From positions 457,312-521,311 of the forward strand of contig BCKQ01000012.1 in assembly GCA_001600695.1 (NCBI GenBank): a stretch of DNA of 64,000 bases. Reading direction: 5' to 3'. The position numbers were made by a program, and so were the translations under genes. The DNA is from Ascoidea asiatica. Lineage: Eukaryota; Ascomycota; Saccharomycetes; Ascoideales; Ascoideaceae. Of this stretch, positions 20,946-32,122 are shown piece after piece. Position 1 is the stretch's first letter. Every line of letters starts with the position of its first letter. The notes below the pieces were generated by a model. The model was not told the DNA's origin and searched no databases. It saw only the letters and a program-made list of their open reading frames with translations.

Positions 20946-21902
20946 ATGGCACCTATTTTTAATCATACTTGCATTCATATCAAAGATCCAAAAGTTTCAA
21001 TTGAGTTTTATGAAAAAAACTTTGGATTAAAATTACTTAGAACTTTCAAGATTCCAGAATGTGAATTTAATTTATATCAACTTGGTTATAATAGAAGTGA
21101 ATTAAAAGGGTTTAATAAAAATTGGGCAGAAAAGGAAGGTATAATTGAATTAACTCATTGTTATAATTTTAAAAATGAAGATAATAATTTAAAACCAGAA
21201 CCATATAGAGGTTTTATTCATCTTTGTTTTTCAGTTGATAATTTAATTGAAAGTGAAAAAAATTTAATAAAAAATGGAGTTATTTTTAGGAAAAAATTAA
21301 ATGAAGGATCACCAAATTGTATTTTATTTATCTTAGATCCAGATGGATATTGGATTGAATTAATTCAAAATAGTAAAATTAATAAATTTGAAGAATTAAA
21401 ATTAATTAAAAATCCAAGTATTAATCCATCATTAAATTATTTATTTAATCATACAATGATTAGAATTAAAGATCCTAAGATTACTATTGAATTTTATTCA
21501 AAAATATTTGGATTTAAATTATTATCAATGAAGAAAAAACCAGAAAATAATTTTGATTTATATTTTTTAGGATATAATTCAGAAAATTTTCAATTACCTT
21601 TAACTGATGAACAACAAACAAATAAACAATCAATGATTGAATTAACTCATGAATATGGTAGTGAATTGGATTCAAATTTTAAAGTTTATCATAAACCTCA
21701 AGGTTATGGACATATTTGTGTATCCTTTGATAATGTTAAAGAATTTTGTGAGAATATTGAAAAAAATTATCCAGAAGTTAAATGGTCAGTTAAATTTAAT
21801 CAAGCACCAATTGCAAATATTGCATTTATGGAAGATCCTGATGGACATATTATTGAACTTATTCCAAAAACATTATTTCAATTAGATAATAAAAGTTTAT
21901 AA
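20946..21902 (+). CDS. GLO1: Glyoxalase I (lactoylglutathione lyase), two-domain yeast type
   Basis: A 318-residue monomeric enzyme made of two glyoxalase domains, converting the hemithioacetal of methylglyoxal and glutathione to S-lactoylglutathione in the cytosol. Repeat 1 (about 5-148) begins F-N-H-T-C-I-H-I-K-D-P and repeat 2 (about 172-312) begins F-N-H-T-M-I-R-I-K-D-P. Each repeat keeps the further metal-ligand blocks: I-E-L-T-H, G-x-[IG]-H-[LI]-C and D-P-D-G-x-x-I-E-L. The two active sites therefore look complete. Length matches Saccharomyces Glo1 (326, from memory). Confidence 0.95.
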   Translation: MAPIFNHTCIHIKDPKVSIEFYEKNFGLKLLRTFKIPECEFNLYQLGYNRSELKGFNKNWAEKEGIIELTHCYNFKNEDNNLKPEPYRGFIHLCFSVDNLIESEKNLIKNGVIFRKKLNEGSPNCILFILDPDGYWIELIQNSKINKFEELKLIKNPSINPSLNYLFNHTMIRIKDPKITIEFYSKIFGFKLLSMKKKPENNFDLYFLGYNSENFQLPLTDEQQTNKQSMIELTHEYGSELDSNFKVYHKPQGYGHICVSFDNVKEFCENIEKNYPEVKWSVKFNQAPIANIAFMEDPDGHIIELIPKTLFQLDNKSL

Positions 21903-22052
21903 TGACTTTTACTTGTTACAAAAAAAGACATAACTACATTTAATAATTTTAAGACTTTTAAGACATTTTTTTATTTACTTGTTCATTTATTTAACCTCCT
22001 ATTTAATAAACAATGCTAAAAATTATAAAATGTATTTTGTTAATTAATTAAA

Positions 22053-22466
22053 TTATAAAGCACTTAGTATTAAAACATTTACAAGAACCACTAGAATCAT
22101 ACTATTCATTAAAATAAAATTTGATTTCAATTGAATTCCAAAGAAATTCTTAGAAGCTGAAGAGTCATATGTTGATGTTGAAGAAGAAGAAGTTGTCAGA
22201 TTTGAAGAATTTGAAGAATTAGAATATGATGAACTTGAAGAAGAATAAAATTGAATAAAAGAATATAATGCATCTCTTTTTTTTAAATTCAATTTTTCAA
22301 TTGGAGAATTTATTAAAGTTATAACATCAGTTTCTTTTGGATAATTAGATTTTTTTAATGATAATTTTGAAGATATGATTTGTGTATTATATGTGCAAAG
22401 TATTAAATTTGGAAATATTATTAAAGAAATTAAGAATAATTTTATAAATTGATTTGAATTAAACAT
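22053..22466 (-). CDS. Small Ser-rich, probably GPI-anchored surface protein
   Basis: 137 residues with a hydrophobic signal peptide (about 1-23), a K-K-R dipeptide site near residue 69 that Kex2 could cleave, a Ser/Asn-rich segment (about 75-105) and a C-terminal hydrophobic tail, the usual plan of a short GPI wall protein. No family is recognised. It converges with GLO1 across 150 bases. Confidence 0.6.
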   Translation of the reverse strand: MFNSNQFIKLFLISLIIFPNLILCTYNTQIISSKLSLKKSNYPKETDVITLINSPIEKLNLKKRDALYSFIQFYSSSSSSYSNSSNSSNLTTSSSSTSTYDSSASKNFFGIQLKSNFILMNSMILVVLVNVLILSAL

Positions 22467-23131
22467 TTTTGGTAATATTTCACAAATTAGAATTTATTTA
22501 ATTGATTTGATTAAAATTTATTTAATTGAATTACTATTTGGATAATGATTAAAGAAAAAGTTAAAAAAAAAAAAAGTAATTCAAAAATCAAAGAGATTAA
22601 GCAATATTTATAAATCATTGTTTAATGATCAAATTATGAAAGTAATGCAGTTTTAATTACAATATTTACAATATTTCCCAGAGAAGAACATTGCCTTGAT
22701 TTACTTTATTTAAAAGAGAAGAATAAATAAACAATTAATAGGTAATTGTAATTAAATAATTTTTCTTCTTAATTGAAGCTTGTTTGATCCTATTATTAAA
22801 CAGTTTTAAATATTTATTACTCCAAAGAAGAGTTTATTTATGAATAGCTATTTTCATTTCCATTTCCACTAATGCCCTCCACGGGATATGAAATGGAATC
22901 AAAGTCTCTTTTGAACTGCTTCGCCTGCTGCTGAGGAGTAAGCCACGGAAACCGGCATCTAAGCCTGCATGAAAAGCATCACTAAACAGGACCATACCGC
23001 ACGAACACCGAAGAGACACCGATCAGTTGCCGGTCAATTTTTACCATTTCCAAGGAAAAAGCTGAAAAAAATAAAAAAAAAGCAGATAGTCATAATGTTA
23101 AAAGTACTGTTGAAGAAATAAATAAATTCTT
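22467..23131. other. Intergenic with a GC-rich block before tRNA-Pro
   Basis: AT-rich to about 22850, then a GC-rich block at 22860-23035 with no convincing ORF and several short inverted repeats. It could be an uncharacterised structured RNA; I cannot match it to a known snoRNA or snRNA. An A-rich tract precedes the tRNA. Confidence 0.45.
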
Positions 23132-23203
23132 GGCCGTGTGGTCTAGTGGTATGATTCCTGCTTTGGGTGCAGGAGGCCCTGGGTTCAATTCCCAGCTCGG
23201 CCC
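23132..23203 (+). tRNA. tRNA-Pro (anticodon UGG)
   Basis: 72-nt cloverleaf. The acceptor starts GGCCGTG and ends CTCGGCC with discriminator C; the position 6-67 T-T mismatch is also seen in yeast tRNA-Pro. The D arm starts TGGTCTAGTGGT (A box). The anticodon stem CCTGC/GCAGG encloses TTTGGGT, anticodon TGG. The T arm contains GGTTCAATTCC (B box). No intron. A nine-T run follows directly as the pol III terminator. Confidence 0.97.
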
Positions 23204-23744
23204 TTTTTTTTTGCAATATGTTTTTACATATTGCAGTAATATTTTTTTGATCTTTAAGGATTTACATCATTTAAATTATTTTATTAATTATCAAAAGATA
23301 TGAACTATGTAACTAATCATTAAACACAAGATTTTATGTTAGTAGAATTAATGAAAATATATGAAAGTAAAGAAAAGAAAGTTTGATTCTGAAGTTTTAG
23401 TTACTTCAAAATGCAGAATTTAGGTATTTGTTTTAAAAAATTAAGAATCACAATTATAATTTTAAGTAAAATAGTATATAAGAATAAGTTTTGAATCAAA
23501 ATTTATTACATTATTTAATTAACTTGATTTATTATTTTGATTTATTATTAAATATGAAATAAATTTAAAATTAAAGAATACAATAATAATTGAAAATAGA
23601 ATAGATAATTTTATTTATATATTTAATGGAATTATAAATATGGTAAGTTATTCTATGGGTTTTAATTGAAAAAAACATTCTTTTATGTGAATGTTTCTAA
23701 TAAACAAGAAACTTTTTAAATATATACATATATAAAAAGTACAA
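23204..23744. other. Intergenic spacer with tRNA-Pro terminator
   Basis: The T9 terminator (23204-23212) is followed by a short imperfect hairpin (TTGCAATATG against CATATTGCAG) and then plain AT-rich DNA up to the next gene. No ORF of note. Confidence 0.6.
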
Positions 23745-24248
23745 ATGAAAAGAAAATCAAACAAAGAAAAGCCAGTAAAAAAAATTGAGTCAAATTCATC
23801 AGGTGAAATTTCATCTGATGAGATTATTCATGGTTTGAAAAGAAAACAATCTAATCAGTCATTTAATTCTAAGAAATCTAACATTGACTTAAAAATTAAT
23901 GAAGATTATCAAAAAATTAATATTGAAGGTCATGTTGAAAAAAAATGTAAAACATCCGATGAACATCTTAGTTGTTTACCTACTAAATCAATCAATTTTA
24001 TTCCACTTGTTTTGGTAAATGAAAACGAACATGAAAGTGAAAAGCAAAAACAAACTAGAAGAAAAGAGAAGGAAGAAATATCATCAGAAGAGAAACCAAA
24101 ACCCAAAACCAAACCCAAAACCAAAAAACAAAAAGATAATGATGATGATTACTTTCTTGGACATGATTTTCTTGCTGGAATCCGAGCTGCTATTCAGGCT
24201 GCTACTAAACCCTCTTCTGATAAAACTGTTCCAGAATCTGAAGAATAA
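23745..24248 (+). CDS. Lys/Glu-rich basic protein, probably nuclear, function unknown
   Basis: 167 residues with basic clusters that could serve as nuclear signals at the start (K-R-K-S-N-K) and near 106-132, including a K-P-K-T-K repeat, plus acidic-Ser patches (S-S-G-E-I-S-S-D-E) of casein-kinase-2 type. The C-terminus is an Ala-rich helix ending in a Glu cluster. No domain is recognised. Codon use resembles the neighbouring genes, which supports it being real. Confidence 0.55.
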   Translation: MKRKSNKEKPVKKIESNSSGEISSDEIIHGLKRKQSNQSFNSKKSNIDLKINEDYQKINIEGHVEKKCKTSDEHLSCLPTKSINFIPLVLVNENEHESEKQKQTRRKEKEEISSEEKPKPKTKPKTKKQKDNDDDYFLGHDFLAGIRAAIQAATKPSSDKTVPESEE

Positions 24249-24371
24249 TATAAAATTGAATTTAACTGCAGTATATACAGCTTTGTATTATTTCTTTGTA
24301 TTATTTCTTTGTATTATTTCTTCATATAAAGTAAAGCAATAAAAGATAAGTTTTCAATAATAAAAAACAGC

Positions 24372-24445
24372 TGATTTTGCCCAGGATCGAACTGGGGACG
24401 TTCTGCGTGTTAAGCAGATGCCATAACCAACTAGACCACAAAACC
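24372..24445 (-). tRNA. tRNA-Val (anticodon AAC)
   Basis: 74-nt cloverleaf on the minus strand. Acceptor GGTTTTG pairs with CAAAATC, discriminator A. The D arm carries TGGTCTAGTTGG. The anticodon stem TCTGC/GCAGA encloses TTAACAC, anticodon AAC. The T arm has AGTTCGATCCT. It closely matches yeast tRNA-Val(AAC). No intron. A T6 run just downstream on the minus strand is the terminator. Confidence 0.97.
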
Positions 24446-24866
24446 AGACTGGTACACACAAGATTTTTCGGTTGCGAAGAAAACAATAATAATGGAATTG
24501 CGTTAAAATGTGCCTTAAATGCAATTCCGTCCTTATTAACCGGAATGCGGAATTTAAATGCGGAAACATACATCCAGCTAGAAAGTGCATACTGTGCTCT
24601 GGAATGGTACGGTACGGACACGACATTTTTTATATCGACTTTGTTTAGAAGTGGCACTGGAAATAAAATAAAGGTGTTTGAAAATAAAGGTGTTGAAGTA
24701 AACTGGATATATTATCAGTTTTGAACTAAATTGAATTGAATTAAAGGAAGTTATAACGCTGGCTTTTAAAGAAGAAGGATGAATTAATTGAGATACAATA
24801 TATATATATATATATACATATATTGAAATCGAAAGTACTATTTATTTAGTATTCAAACTTCTTTTA
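24446..24866. other. Intergenic upstream of F-box/LRR gene
   Basis: GC-richer next to the tRNA (24470-24620) with an inverted pair GGAATTGC/GCAATTCC around 24494-24528, then a (TA)n tract at 24800-24815. The overlapping open frames here are not convincing genes. Confidence 0.5.
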
Positions 24867-26058
24867 ATGGAATCAAATACATATAATACTTTTAATCTTA
24901 ATAATGTATCTAAATATGACAATAAATATTTAAAAAAAAATTGTTTCCCATTTTATAAAAAATTACCAATTCATATATTAAAATTCATATTTAATGAATT
25001 ATCAAATGATATTTTATTAATATTATCAATTTCAAATGATTCAATTATAAAAAAATTAGCGCTTTATTATTTATATTCTACTATTATTTTAATAAATTCA
25101 AATTCAAATTCAATTTCAAATTCATATTTCAATTCATTTTTTAATTCAAATTATAAAAATGAATATAATAATGATGAAAATATTATTTATAAGAAAAAAA
25201 TTTTAAAATATAATGAAAAATATCATTTTAAAAAACTTTTAATAATTAATCAAGAAATTTTTAAAATTAATTCAAAAATTAATTATGAAATTATGTTAAA
25301 TATTTCTAATTTCACAAAACAAATTTATATTTTACCAATTGGTTCAAATAAACAATTTACTGGATTCTTTAATAGATCTTTTATTTTTCATAAATTTATT
25401 TTTATTTTAAATCATTTTAATAAACATCATTTAAATTTAAATTTAAATAAAATTATTTTAAAATATAAACAAATTTCTATAAAAAATATTAATAGATTTT
25501 TAAATCCTTTAAATTATTCAAATAAATATTATATTAATTTAAAATATTTAGAAATTTCAAATTCAAATTTAACTGATAATCATTTTAAATATATTAATGA
25601 TAATTTTAATAATAGTTTTAATAATAGATTAAAAAATTTATTAATTTTAAATCTTAATAATAATAATTTAACTTTAATTCCAAAATTTATTTATAATTTA
25701 AAAAATTTAAATTCATTAAATATATCAAATAATAATTTAATTAAAATTGAATTAGATTTTTTAAAATTATCAAAAAATTTAAAATTTTTAAAAATTTCAA
25801 ATAATAATTTAGATAAATTACCAAAATTTTTAATTGAATTTAAAAAATTAATTTTTTTAGATTTATCATATAATAAATTTAATATAATTTCATTTAATAA
25901 TTTAAAAATTTTTTTTTTAATTGAAATTAATTTAAAAAATTTAAAAAATTCATTTATTTCTTTTACTAATGGAATTTTTTTTTTTAAAACAAAAGATAAA
26001 AAATTATTAAAGAGATTTTTAAAAGTAAAAAAAAAAAAATCATTATTAAATGATAATA

Positions 26059-26099
<41 letters not shown>

Positions 26100-26252
26100 G
26101 AAGATATTATTATTGTTGAAGAAAGTTGGGGAAGATCATTTAAGAAAATTATAATTTCTATATTAAGATTATGGATAACTATAATGATTATTGGATTTAT
26201 TACATATATTTTAATAAGTAAATTAGATAATATTATTCAAAAAGTCTTTTAA
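24867..26252 (+). CDS. F-box-like leucine-rich-repeat protein with a C-terminal membrane anchor
   Basis: 461 residues. The N-terminal ~30-75 segment has the F-box pattern L-P-x-x-I-L-x-F-I-F-x-E-L, then L-L-I-L-S, and a cysteine-poor second helix ending L-Y-x-x-I-I-L. The body is a leucine-rich-repeat array, clearest at about 255-345 with L-x-x-L-x-[IL]-S-x-N-x-L spacing. A poly-Asn run is near 396-413. Residues ~432-452 form one hydrophobic helix, so the protein is probably tail-anchored. F-box/LRR proteins usually select substrates for SCF ubiquitin ligases; a membrane-anchored form would act on membrane substrates, but this is inference. Very high Asn/Lys/Ile content reflects the base composition. 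Confidence 0.75.
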
Positions 26253-26362
26253 ATATGAATAGGTAATATTTATTTGATTTGTTTATATTGATAAAATGAG
26301 ATACAAAAAAAAAAAAACATTATAATAGGATAAAAAATTACATAAATTAGTTGTTCAGGGAC

Positions 26363-26569
26363 TTAATCAAAAACAAGATTATTAAAACGAAAGTGCCTTC
26401 TCAAAGGTTCTTCTTCACTAAACCAAAGTCTTCTTTCTTTATTACAAAACATACAAATATCTGAGGGTTCATTATAAGCCCAACATCCACCACATCTCCA
26501 AACAGTACCAAATCGATTATGTTGATTATAAGAACCAGAATGATCATCTTTTTCACAAACTTGATACAT
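26363..26569 (-). CDS. Small RanBP2-type zinc-finger protein
   Basis: A zinc finger of RanBP2 form is clear: W-R-C-x2-C-W-A-Y-N-x-P-x5-C-x2-C, matching the W-x-C-x2-C...N...C-x2-C consensus that binds ubiquitin or RNA. The open frame begins at 26614, but the Met at 26569 (M-Y-Q-V-C-E-K) is preferred because the upstream codons look like leader sequence; that gives 68 residues. A small free-standing finger of this kind is unusual. The gene is tail-to-tail with the F-box/LRR gene, ~110 bases apart. Confidence 0.65.
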   Translation of the reverse strand: MYQVCEKDDHSGSYNQHNRFGTVWRCGGCWAYNEPSDICMFCNKERRLWFSEEEPLRRHFRFNNLVFD

Positions 26570-26614
26570 TTTCAATTTATAAATATGAATTATTGTTTTC
26601 CTTGAATCAATCAA

Positions 26615-27636
26615 TATTATTTTTTAAAAAAGAGGATAAATCGGATTTAATTCTAACGTAATAATACTTAATTTATAATATAAAGAAGCTACTTTTTCCT
26701 GTAAAAAGAAATATGGAAGAAAAAAAAAAAAGAACACATTCTTTAAGAGAATGATTAGGTTATATATACATCGCATGGAACTTCCCTGAAAGAAATAGTC
26801 TTCATTCACATTCATGTTACTCTGCCTGTGTCTTGAGTGAAGATTTGAACATTTATATATTCAATTAATTTTAGTAAAAGAGGTTTTAAAATCCTCAAAG
26901 CAAAAGGCTGTTTATTTCTCAGAGATGACCCACATAAAGTTTTGCATCTTCCACCCATTTCCAGAGTTCCAACCGAGTTCCAGTTTTTTGTCTTCTTTCC
27001 AAGGTGGTTTTTTTGTGTTGTGTACCTGGAAGTATCGCGTGCCATTGCTATTCCAAGACAATAAACACTTTACTCGGTTCAACCGAAATAAAGGTGTAGC
27101 ATTAACATTAAGTTACAAAGTTATAAAGTATGTCTTTATCCATTTTATCAGTCAAAGGTTTAATATATTGAGTAGTTATGTGAACTGAAAAAACAAGATT
27201 CAACAGTCACTTCCAGTTAATTTATATTTAAATGTTATTTTATTTGACTATTCTTTGGATTACTTAGATATGCAAATCATTCAAAAACAAATAAAAATAA
27301 GGCTTTTAAGAAGAGATCTAGAATTGTTATATATTTATATATATTTATATGTTTTCGGAAAATATTTATTGGAATTGTAATACTTATTGTCTAATTTGGA
27401 TTTGAATTTGAATCCAAATGAAAGGTAACTTTTCTTTAATGAATTAAAATTAAAAATAGTTAAAGTAAATTACCGAAATAGTGTTCTCAAGAATTGAAAA
27501 TATATAATAATAATAATGTAATATATAAACTTGAATAACATTTCTAAAATATGATAGAAGTAAAAATATATTAACTTTTTGACTAATTGATTTTTAATTC
27601 AAATTAAATTACCTAGAAGTTTATAAACAAACAAAA
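26615..27636. other. Intergenic (1 kb)
   Basis: Mixed composition, with a slightly GC-richer stretch at 26920-27060. Short frames on both strands have no recognisable domain. The last 300 bases are the AT-rich promoter of the adhesin-like gene. Confidence 0.5.
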
Positions 27637-30487
27637 ATGATAATTAATTCATCTAAATCTTATTTCTTCTTCTCAGTTTGGATTTTATTAAATTCAATTA
27701 GTTTTTTAAATAAAATTAATGCAGAAGATTTAGTTTTATCAACTTCATATACAACTTCTGTATCAACTTTTATTTCAACAAGTACAAGTATTATAGGAAC
27801 TGTTAATACTGATAATAATTTAGGTAATTTTCTCTTAGCAATTCCACAAGCTGATGGTTTAACTACTTCTTTAAGTGTTTCAACTTCTCAAGGTCAAGCT
27901 TTCACTTTTGCTATTCTTTTAGCTACAATTGCAATAACAACAACCTAATCTTCAGAACTTCCAACGGTTATCACAATTTCTTCTTCTTCAACTTCTTCTT
28001 CAACTTCCTCCTCAACTTCCATTGAATCTACTTCAAAATCTACTTCAAAATCTACTTCGGAACCTAGCATAGTTGAAACTATTTCAAGCACATCATCTGC
28101 TAAGACAACTTCTAGTTCATCATCCACTTCCGTTGAAATAACTACATCTTCAAAAACTACTTCAGCTGAATCTAAAACTTCAGAATCTACCTCAGAATCT
28201 ACTTTAGTCGAAACTACCTCAAAAACATCATCTTCAACTGAAGTTACTTCAAGTACTTCATTTTCTAAGACTTCAAGTACACCCTCTAGTTTAGAGGAAG
28301 TAACTTTAACTTCGGAATCTATTTCAGACTTCATTTCAGTTGAAACTGAATCAAGCACCTCATCATTAATTGAAACTACTTCAAGCACTCCATCATCATT
28401 AGATGAAACAAAATTTCTTTAACGTCCTCATTATATGAAATCACAAGTACATCTTCATCTTCAACGCCTACAGTAGTAGAAGAAACTACTTTAGAATCTT
28501 CAGTCGTAATTGAATCAAGCATTTCCCCAACTTCAATTTCAACATCAGTCTCAGAAGAAACTACTTCAAGTTCTTCTTCGCTTGAAACTTCTAATGCATC
28601 ATCTTCCGTTGAATCTACCTCAAGTACATCCATATTAATAAAAGCTACTTCAACTTTAACATCAACATCATATTTAGTTGAATCTACACCAAACACATTA
28701 TCTTCCATTATTGAAACTGATTTAACCGAAGTATCTGAATCATCTTTAAATTCTGAGACATATACTTCGGAACTTACAGAGACTAGTTCAGTTTCAGTTC
28801 AAATCTCTTTACCAATTGAATCTATATCAGATAATTCTATAGGTTCAGAATCTACTAAAATGTTATATACATCAAGTGCTTCAATAACTAATTCTGAGGC
28901 TACTTATTCTTCGTCAGAGAGTACATTAAGTGATATTTTACCGGCAACATTATCTTCAGAAGAGTTCGTTTCTGAGACTACTGAATTTTCAATCGAAGAA
29001 GCAAGTCAATATGAATCAATTCAATCTGAATCAAAGAATACAGAAGAACTTTCATCTCAATTGAGACAACCACTGTCTCAATTACTTCCTTCACTTATTC
29101 TAGTAATGAAGCTATCTCAAGTAATATCAATGAAAACTCAGTAGAATCAAGTAATTCATTCATAGATATTTCTGAAGAAGTGAAAAATGTTGAACCTTCA
29201 AATTCTTTCACAGAATCTTCAGAATTCTCTGTTTCTTCTACCACTTTTACAGTTACTGAACTGACCTCAAAAAGCTCTACAAGTTACATTGTAACAAATC
29301 AAATTTCAACTTCCTCGTATTCTTCAATTTCAATCCCCACAATTATTTCACATTCTATTACTTCAGATATTATTTCAATAGAAACTTCTTCAGAAAAATA
29401 CGAAAACTCTTTAACTTTAGAATCAGAACATGAAGATGAAACAACAACTAAAAGTTCAATTGATTCTTCCTTTACAGAATTAGAAACAACACATATACTA
29501 GAGTCTACAACCACTCAATATACCACTACAGCACTAGAACCAGTCTCAAGTTATGAATTCAATCCCAGTTCCATTTTAATTTCTGATGATTCTGACTTAA
29601 ATCTGATTTCTTCTACCCCAGAAGTTACAATCACAGCTTTCAGAAGTGAAACAGAACTGCAAACAAAAATTTCTGAATATCCTTTTTCAACCTCTGAAAA
29701 TGATGATTCTGTTGAAAGTTCAAGCACGGTCAAAACAAGCTATACCTTAGAATCAAATTCTGATTCAATTTCTTTTATTTCAGATGAAATGACAACTCTT
29801 TCAGGAACATCTTTGACAATAAATGAAATATTAATCCCTTCATTTTCTAATTTAAATGAAATTTTCAACACCGGTTCCAATTCAATGCCTCAATCTACAT
29901 CTGAAATTATTTCAGAATCAGTAGTTACCTCAACATTCACTGAACTTCAGACTTTATCCTCCTTTGAAAAAGAAACAATATCTTCATTTCCTAGTTTTGA
30001 AGCAGGATCAGAAACTGGAAGTCATACCCAAACTATAGAAAATTCAGACACTCTAAGTGATTCTGAATATACAAATGGAATTTCAGGAACTACAGTATCA
30101 TCTGCTGACACAAGAATGATAAAAATAACTACACTGACATTGGAGAGTAATATAGAAGAAACACCTTTTTCATCAGTTGTATATGAATCTCAAGGTTCAT
30201 ATAAAACCGAAAGTTCTACTCACATCTCGTCCATTATTACCAAATCATCTTCAAAATCTTCAAGTAAAGATTTGTCTGAAAGTTCAGAAAGTGGTTCCAG
30301 CACAAGAAGCGCTACATTAATGGTCCAATCTACCCTTTCCCTGTCCATTCATGGAAATTCCTTAGAGTCCACTGGAACTACTGTTTTGATTCAGCAATAC
30401 GAAGCACAAGCTACTAAGCTCTTAAAAAGTTTCACAAAGTACATTGCTACTTTTATTGCAAATTTTTCTCTTATTTTACTTTTATAA
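27637..30487 (+). pseudogene. Broken Ser/Thr-rich GPI adhesin-like gene (paralogue of 32123-33982)
   Basis: The reading frame starts with a signal peptide at 27637 and stops at an in-frame TAA (27946-27948). The same frame then continues with Ser/Thr repeats to a second stop at 28420-28422. The coding sense moves to a second frame in or near an A/T run around 28410-28425, runs to 29144, and moves to a third frame near 29055-29100. It then stays open to a hydrophobic GPI-type tail ending I-L-L-L at 30487. One nonsense and two frameshifts therefore break an original protein of about 945 residues. The N-terminal S-Y-T-T-S-x-S-T-x-x-S-T-S-T-S block and the tail (Q-Y-E before the last ~30 residues) match the intact neighbour, so they arose by tandem duplication. 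The long T-S-S-S/S-x-E-T-T-S repeats are typical of wall adhesins. Confidence 0.75.
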
Positions 30488-32122
30488 TCTTCTCAAAAAA
30501 ATTTCACTTCATACTTACTTATATTCATTTCTTGAAAAAATCTAGAGCTTTTTATCAAAGATTAGTTGTTAATTTTTTTTTTTACATAAAAGATTGAATT
30601 TTTTTCTCTTAATTCAAAGCCCTTTTTTTTAGTATCAAAGCAGCATTATATTCAAAATTCAAAATTCAAACTTCTATTTCTATTTCTATTGTTATAATCT
30701 TTCTAAACTATGGTGATCTGTCACATTAACGTTTGTTGTGACATGAATTTTTCTTTTAATTCATTTGATATTTCTCTCCTGTTTTGATTGCAACTTGAGT
30801 TCGAGATCAAAAAGCCACACTGCAGCTAGGACGCAGGGTTAGTGCAGCAGGGCAACTGGAACGAACTTACAGGACAGGCCTGTAGAAACCATTTCTCCAA
30901 CCGAGCTTTACCGTTACTACCGGTAAAATGAAACCACTTTCAACTATTGAAGTTCTTGAAGTTAATTCTCACTGACGAAATATTTGAAGCATTAGATACT
31001 TATCTGATATCAAAGCAGTGGAAAATTGGAGTTCAAGTATGCTATATTCTAGGTATCTTTTTGGAACTCTTTCTTTATTAATATCAATTGCTTTATCTCA
31101 AATATTTTAAAGATAGGCTATTAGTATATAAGTGGCAGGCTGTTGATATAAGCTCTGCTTTTGGGACTTGTTCAGAAAACTTTGTGTTACTCAATGGGAA
31201 AATATGACGAGAAATAGTTTACTTTAAATGATTTTAAATAGAAATCCATTCAAACTATGTTTGAGAAGTAGCAATAAAAATTATTCATAATATTTTCATG
31301 CAAAGTTCTAGGTCAAATGCTTTTTTACAAGAAAAATATATAATATGGTAATACTTAAAAAACTATTTCTCACTAAATCAAACAATAAAACGGTTTTAAT
31401 TGATCCAACCAAGTTTTGTCACTGAAAAAATTAATAAACAAAAAACATTCGCTACAACAGCTGGACAATTAATAGCTGCAAAATCAAATATCGACCATTT
31501 TACCGTTTATTGGTAAATTTCAACAAAGAGACCAAAATTCCTGTTACCGCAGATCAAAAAATAAATATGGTGAAACCAATAAGATGTTTTGATAATTATT
31601 TTTTTGTTTGGAGATAAAAAAGCATAATTAATTTATTTGAAAATTATTGTAGTAATAAATTATTTGTATATTTACCATAGGGAATTACTTTTTTGTGCAA
31701 TTATAAGACATAACTTTTTTGGTTTAACAGTATATCCAAAACAGTGAAGATTTTTATTGATTATATCTATTATTCCAAAGAAAAGGATCTTTATAACAAT
31801 CTAGTTCTAGATTTGAAAAGAAAATGGTTTTAATAACTCATTTTGGTTTGGTTAAAACTCAAAATGAATATTTTTCAATTCATTTATAATTTGATTTATT
31901 ATATCACTAGCAGAAAATATATTTTAGAAATGTCCAAACTGAATACTTATTCTCACTATAAAAAAGAAGGATTATCACCAATGAAAGCTGAATTCATTTA
32001 TAAAGCTGAATTATTATATCTAATATTAATTCATTATTAAATTAATCGTTTTGACAAGGACAATTCTTAAAGGAAATTGAAAATAATTAAACCAATAGTT
32101 ATATGAAATCAGCAATCTCAAA
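30488..32122. other. Spacer between the adhesin paralogues
   Basis: No supported gene. A GC-rich patch at about 30795-30925 contains a short inverted pair (ACAGG...CCTGT) and could be a small RNA or regulatory block. The rest is AT-rich; a 65-codon frame at 31843-32040 is not convincing. Promoters of wall adhesins in yeasts are often long, and this could be one. Confidence 0.5.

Noticed and set aside
28376-28708. Minus-strand frames of 110-147 codons over the adhesin-like gene
   Set aside because: They are antisense shadows of the Ser/Thr repeats, reading as Val/Glu/Asp/Ser-rich strings; the plus strand has the signal peptide and GPI tail.
30795-30925. Possible H/ACA RNA in the GC-rich patch
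   Set aside because: Short inverted pairs exist but no hinge box or ACA at the right distance could be shown.
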